A stretch of DNA of 64,000 bases, from NCBI GenBank assembly GCA_036583965.1, contig JAZBQD010000026.1:2291400-2355399 (forward strand), read 5' to 3'. Below, one piece after another: positions 49,279 through 64,000 of the stretch. Each line of letters opens with the position of its first letter. The first letter of the stretch is position 1. The notes under the pieces were generated by a model. It made no database searches and was not told where the DNA came from. It was given only the letters and a program-made list of their open reading frames with translations. The DNA is from Prunella strophiata. Taxonomy: Eukaryota > Chordata > Aves > Passeriformes > Prunellidae. Made by a program: the position numbers and the translations under genes.

Positions 49279-52200
49279 GGGTTCCTTCCTGGGCTGCAGG
49301 TGCATCTCTTCTCCATCCAGGGCTCCTTCCCGGGCTGCAGGTGGATCCCTGCTCCATCCAAGGCTCCTTCCCGGGCTGCAGGTGGATCCCTGCTCCATCC
49401 AGGGCTCCTTCCCGGGCTGCAGGTGGATCTCTGCTCCATCCAGGGCTCCTTCCTGGGCTGCAGGTGGATCTCTGCTCCATCCAGGGCTCCTTCCCGGGCT
49501 GCAGGTGGATCTCTGCTCCATCCAGGGCTCCTTCCTGGGCTGCAGGTGGATCTCTGCTCCATCCAGGGCTGCAGGTGCATCCTGCTCCATCCAAGGCTCC
49601 TTCCCGGGCTGCAGGTGGATCTCTGCTCCATCCAGGGCTCCTTCCCGGGCTGCAGGTGGATCCCTGCTCCATCCAGGCTCCTTCCTGGGCTGCAGGTGCA
49701 TCCCTGCTCCATCCAGGGCTCCTTCCCAGGCTGCAGGTGGATCCCTGCTCCATCCAGGGCTGCAGGTGCATCCCTGCTCCATCTAGGGCTCCTTCCCAGG
49801 CTGCAGGTGCATCCCTGCTCCATCCAGGGCTCCTTCCTGGGCTGCAGGTGCATCCCTGCTCCATCCAGGGCTCCTTCCTGGGCTGCAGGTGCATCCTGCT
49901 CCATCCAGGGCTCCTTCCCGGGCTGCAGGTGGATCTCTGCTCCATCCAGGGCTCCTTCCTGGGCTGCAGGTGGATCCCTGCTCCATCCAGGGCTCCTTCC
50001 TGGGCTGCAGGTGCATCCTGCTCCATCCAGGGCTCCTTCCTGGGCTGCAGGTGCATCCCTGCTCCATCCAGGGCTCCTTCCCGGGCTGCAGGTGGATCTC
50101 TGCTCCATCCAGGGCTCCTTCCTGGGCTGCAGGTGGATCTCTGCTCCATCCAGGGCTCCTTCCTGGGCTGCAGGTGGATCTCTGCTCCATCCAGGGCTCC
50201 TTCCCGGGCTGCAGGTGGATCCCTGCTCCATCCAGGGCTCCTTCCCGGGCTGCAGGTGGATCCCTGCTCCATCCAGGGCTCCTTCCTGGGCTGCAGGTGC
50301 ATCCTGCTCCATCCAGGGCTGCAGGTGGATCTCTGCTCCATCCAGGGCTCCTTCCTGGGCTGCAGGTGCATCCTGCTCCATCCAGGGCTCCTTCCTGGGC
50401 TGCAGGTGCATCCTGCTCCATCCAGGGCTCCTTCCTGGGCTGCAGGTGCATCCTGCTCCATCCAGGGCTCCTTCCTGGGCTGCAGGTGGATCTCTGCTCC
50501 ATCCAGGGCTCCTTCCTGGGCTGCAGGTGCATCCCTGCTCCATCCAGGGCTCCTTCCTGGGCTGCAGGTGCATCCCTGCTCCATCCAGGGCTCCTTCCTG
50601 GACTGCAGGTGCATCCCTGCTCCATCCAGGGCTGCAGGTGGATCTCTGCTCCATCCAGGGCTCCTTCCTGGGCTGCAGGTGGATCTCTGCTCCATCCAGG
50701 GCTCCTTCCTGGGCTGCAGGTGCATCCCTGCTCCATCCAGGGCTCCTTCCTGGGCTGCAGGTGCATCCTGCTCCATCCAGGGCTCCTTCCTGGGCTGCAG
50801 GTGGATCTCTGCTCCATCCAGGGCTCCTTCCTGGGCTGCAGGTGCATCCCTGCTCCATCCAGGGCTCCTTCCTGGGCTGCAGGTGCATCCTGCTCCATCC
50901 AGGGCTCCTTCCTGGGCTGCAGGTGCATCCTGCTCCATCCAGGGCTCCTTCCCGGGCTGCAGGTGGATCTCTGCTCCATCCAGGGCTCCTTCCTGGGCTG
51001 CAGGTGGATCTCTGCTCCATCCAGGGCTCCTTCCTGGGCTGCAGGTGCATCCTGCTCCATCCAGGGCTCCTTCCTGGGCTGCAGGTGCATCCCTGCTCCA
51101 TCCAGGGCTCCTTCCTGGGCTGCAGGTGGATCCCTGCTCCATCCAGGGCTCCTTCCTGGGCTGCAGGTGGATCTCTGCTCCATCCAGGGCTCCTTCCTGG
51201 GCTGCAGGTGCATCCTGCTCCATCCAGGGCTCCTTCCTGGGCTGCAGGTGGATCCCTGCTCCATCCAGGGCTCCTTCCTGGGCTGCAGGTGCATCCTGCT
51301 CCATCCAGGGCTCCTTCCTGGGCTGCAGGTGGATCTCTGCTCCATCCAGGGCTCCTTCCTGGGCTGCAGGTGCATCCCTGCTCCATCCAGGGCTGCAGGT
51401 GGATCTCTGCTCCATCCAGGGCTCCTTCCTGGGCTGCAGGTGCATCCTGCTCCATCCAGGGCTGCAGGTGGATCTCTGCTCCATCCAGGGCTCCTTCCTG
51501 GGCTGCAGGTGCATCCTGCTCCATCCAGGGCTCCTTCCCGGGCTGCAGGTGGATCTCTGCTCCATCCAGGGCTCCTTCCTGGGCTGCAGGTGCATCCTGC
51601 TCCATCCAGGGCTCCTTCCTGGGCTGCAGGTGGATCTCTGCTCCATCCAGGGCTCCTTCCTGGGCTGCAGGTGCATCCCTGCTCCATCCAGGGCTCCTTC
51701 CTGGGCTGCAGGTGCATCCTGCTCCATCCAGGGCTCCTTCCTGGGCTGCAGGTGCATCCTGCTCCATCCAGGGCTCCTTCCTGGGCTGCAGGTGCATCCT
51801 GCTCCATCCAGGGCTGCAGGTGCATCCCTGCTCCATCCAGGGCTCCTTCCTGGGCTGCAGGTGCATCCCTGCTCCATCCAGGGCTGCAGGTGGATCCCTG
51901 CTCCATCCAGGGCTCCTTCCCAGGCTGCAGGTGCATCCCTGCTCCATCCAGGGCTCCTTCCTGGGCTGCAGGTGCATCCTGCTCCATCCAGGGCTGCAGG
52001 TGGATCCCTGCTCCATCCAGGGCTCCTTCCTGGGCTGCAGGTGCATCCTGCTCCATCCAGGGCTCCTTCCTGGGCTGCAGGTGCATCCTGCTCCATCCAG
52101 GGCTCCTTCCTGGGCTGCAGGTGGATCCCTGCTCCATCCAGGGCTCCTTCCTGGGCTGCAGGTGGATCTCTGCTCCATCCAGGGCTCCTTCCTGGGCTGC

Positions 52201-52328
52201 AGGTGCATCCTGCTCCATCCAGGGCTCCTTCCTGGGCTGCAGGTGGATCCCTGCTCCATCCAGGGCTCCTTCCCGGGCTGCAGGTGGATCTCTGCTCCAT
52301 CCAGGGCTCCTTCCTGGGCTGCAGGTGC
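49279..52328. repeat. ~41-bp minisatellite, 3.05 kb, roughly 75-80 copies
   Basis: The unit is ctccttcctgggctgcaggt followed by ggatctctgctccatccaggg, 41 bp. Alternatives are ggatccct, gcatccct, and gcatcct (40 bp). Nine shortened units lack the 12-bp ctccttcctggg. The unit has no stop codon in any of six frames, so ORFs of about 800-1,100 codons cover it on both strands. They cycle through a 41-residue period such as LLPGLQVDLCSIQGSFLGCR and are not genes. Confidence 0.98.
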
Positions 52329-52359
52329 ATTAATGAGATAATAGAAATTTATGGAAGTC

Positions 52360-52365
52360 TTTATT
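52360..52365 (-). terminator. Candidate ABCB7 poly(A) signal AATAAA
   Basis: The plus strand reads tttatt, so the minus strand has AATAAA about 745 bp after the stop codon. Cleavage 10-30 nt further would fall at about 52,330-52,350, right at the edge of the minisatellite that ends near 52,328. It is the only canonical hexamer I see between the stop codon and the array. Confidence 0.55.
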
Positions 52366-52796
52366 GAATCTTAATTGCTCCCTAAGACCATGACTGAACT
52401 AGAAAGAGCAACTGCATTCTGCTTTGACTACTACAGCAGATGCTGAGGATACAGAATCCTGAACTTGGATTTGCTCATTTTTCACTTAAAAATGCTGTTA
52501 GTTTTCTTTTAAAATAATACCAATCCATTTCCTGATAGTGCAGTATGAAAGGTGCTTCTGAAAGGTGAGAGGGGTAATTCCAATATTTAGTTTGCTACTA
52601 GAAGTCTAATATTTTGTTGAGGCTGTTCATACTCTTTACAAGGAAGATTTTAAACCAGAACACCACTGAAGAATTTAAAAGGCATCTTCCTCACTAGCAA
52701 ATGAGTTCAAATTAGCCCAATTACAATTAAAACATGACGCATTTATCAACCATCAATGATGAGAAATAATGTAAATCAAGGACAAGTCTGTTTACA

Positions 52797-52802
52797 ATTT
52801 AA
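52797..52802 (-). terminator. Possible proximal poly(A) signal ATTAAA
   Basis: The common variant hexamer ATTAAA lies about 305 bp after the ABCB7 stop on the minus strand. It may give a shorter 3' UTR. AT-rich sequence makes chance occurrence likely. Confidence 0.3.
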
Positions 52803-53107
52803 TAATCCACATCAGGCGACTACCAGGAGAATTTATCAATGCCTAAAAATTGCCATAAATTACACCCTTGGTTGGGAAGTTTAAAGTTTTTGAAAAAGCT
52901 CAGCTCTTGCAGATGCCACTGAATATTAGAGATTCCTAAAGATGCAAAAATAGAACTCCTTTGGTTGAAATTATGTCCCTCTGTGAAACTGTAAAATCCA
53001 AAAACTGCAAAACCCAGAAGTTTGTGAATGCTGACTTAAAAACAAGAGCTGTATTTCACTGTATTCTTGTGCATTTTTAACCTGCTATACAAGATCCAGG
53101 ATCCTAT

Positions 53108-64000
<10,893 letters not shown>

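Larger units (their letters stand above)
52340..53107 (-). other. ABCB7: ABCB7 3' untranslated region (predicted)
   Basis: AT-rich sequence follows the stop codon on the minus strand with no further open exon. It extends to a canonical AATAAA at 52365-52360. A weaker ATTAAA at 52802-52797 could give a shorter form. The exact end is inferred, since no transcript is available here. Confidence 0.6.

Noticed and set aside
48991..52341. ORFs of 811-1,116 codons on both strands
   Set aside because: They lie on a 41-bp minisatellite with no stop codon in any frame. Six overlapping frames cannot all be genes, and the peptides are pure repeats with no domain.

Overview
The window is vertebrate nuclear DNA, almost certainly from a bird. 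It carries several 3' fragments of CR1-type LINEs with the typical avian tail, short LTR pieces of avian retroviral type, one compact CpG island, and the 3' half of a clear vertebrate ABCB7 gene with ordinary GT-AG introns. A songbird is my best guess, from the style of the LTRs and tandem repeats, but the sequence does not prove it. No bacterial genes, operons, CRISPR arrays or phage features are present.

Layout. 1-3,600: a CR1 tail, a duplicated ~100-bp segment, an A-rich tract, a GC-rich patch and a probable LTR. 3,600-31,200: AT-rich non-coding DNA with no exon I can support, broken by CR1 tails, a 1.6-kb 38-bp minisatellite (10.15-11.73 kb) and two AATAT-type arrays (22.58-22.70 and 23.55-25.05 kb). 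31.2-33.1 kb: a CpG island with a consensus splice donor on the minus strand. It is best read as the promoter and first non-coding exon of a minus-strand gene whose body would lie to the left. By mammalian synteny around ABCB7 the candidate is NEXMIF, but this is inference only. 33.1-49.0 kb: intergenic DNA with a MIR-like relic, an AAGGG array, a solo LTR with clean terminal inverted repeats, and a few CpG- or motif-dense spots. 49.0-52.33 kb: a dispersed-repeat fragment running into a 3-kb, ~41-bp minisatellite that is open in all six reading frames.

52.34-64.0 kb, minus strand: the 3' half of ABCB7, the mitochondrial inner-membrane half-ABC transporter needed for cytosolic iron-sulphur protein assembly. 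Seven coding exons join in phase with no break and give the last 350 residues: the end of the membrane domain and the whole nucleotide-binding domain (Walker A, Q-loop, signature, Walker B, H-loop) plus the conserved Cys-rich tail. The upstream exons lie beyond the right edge. The gene's best poly(A) signal sits about 30 bp from the end of the minisatellite.

I found one certain protein-coding gene and no sign of a new enzymatic or defence system. The unusual content is repeat architecture: the six-frame-open minisatellite, its internal deletion pattern and its position at the ABCB7 3' end.
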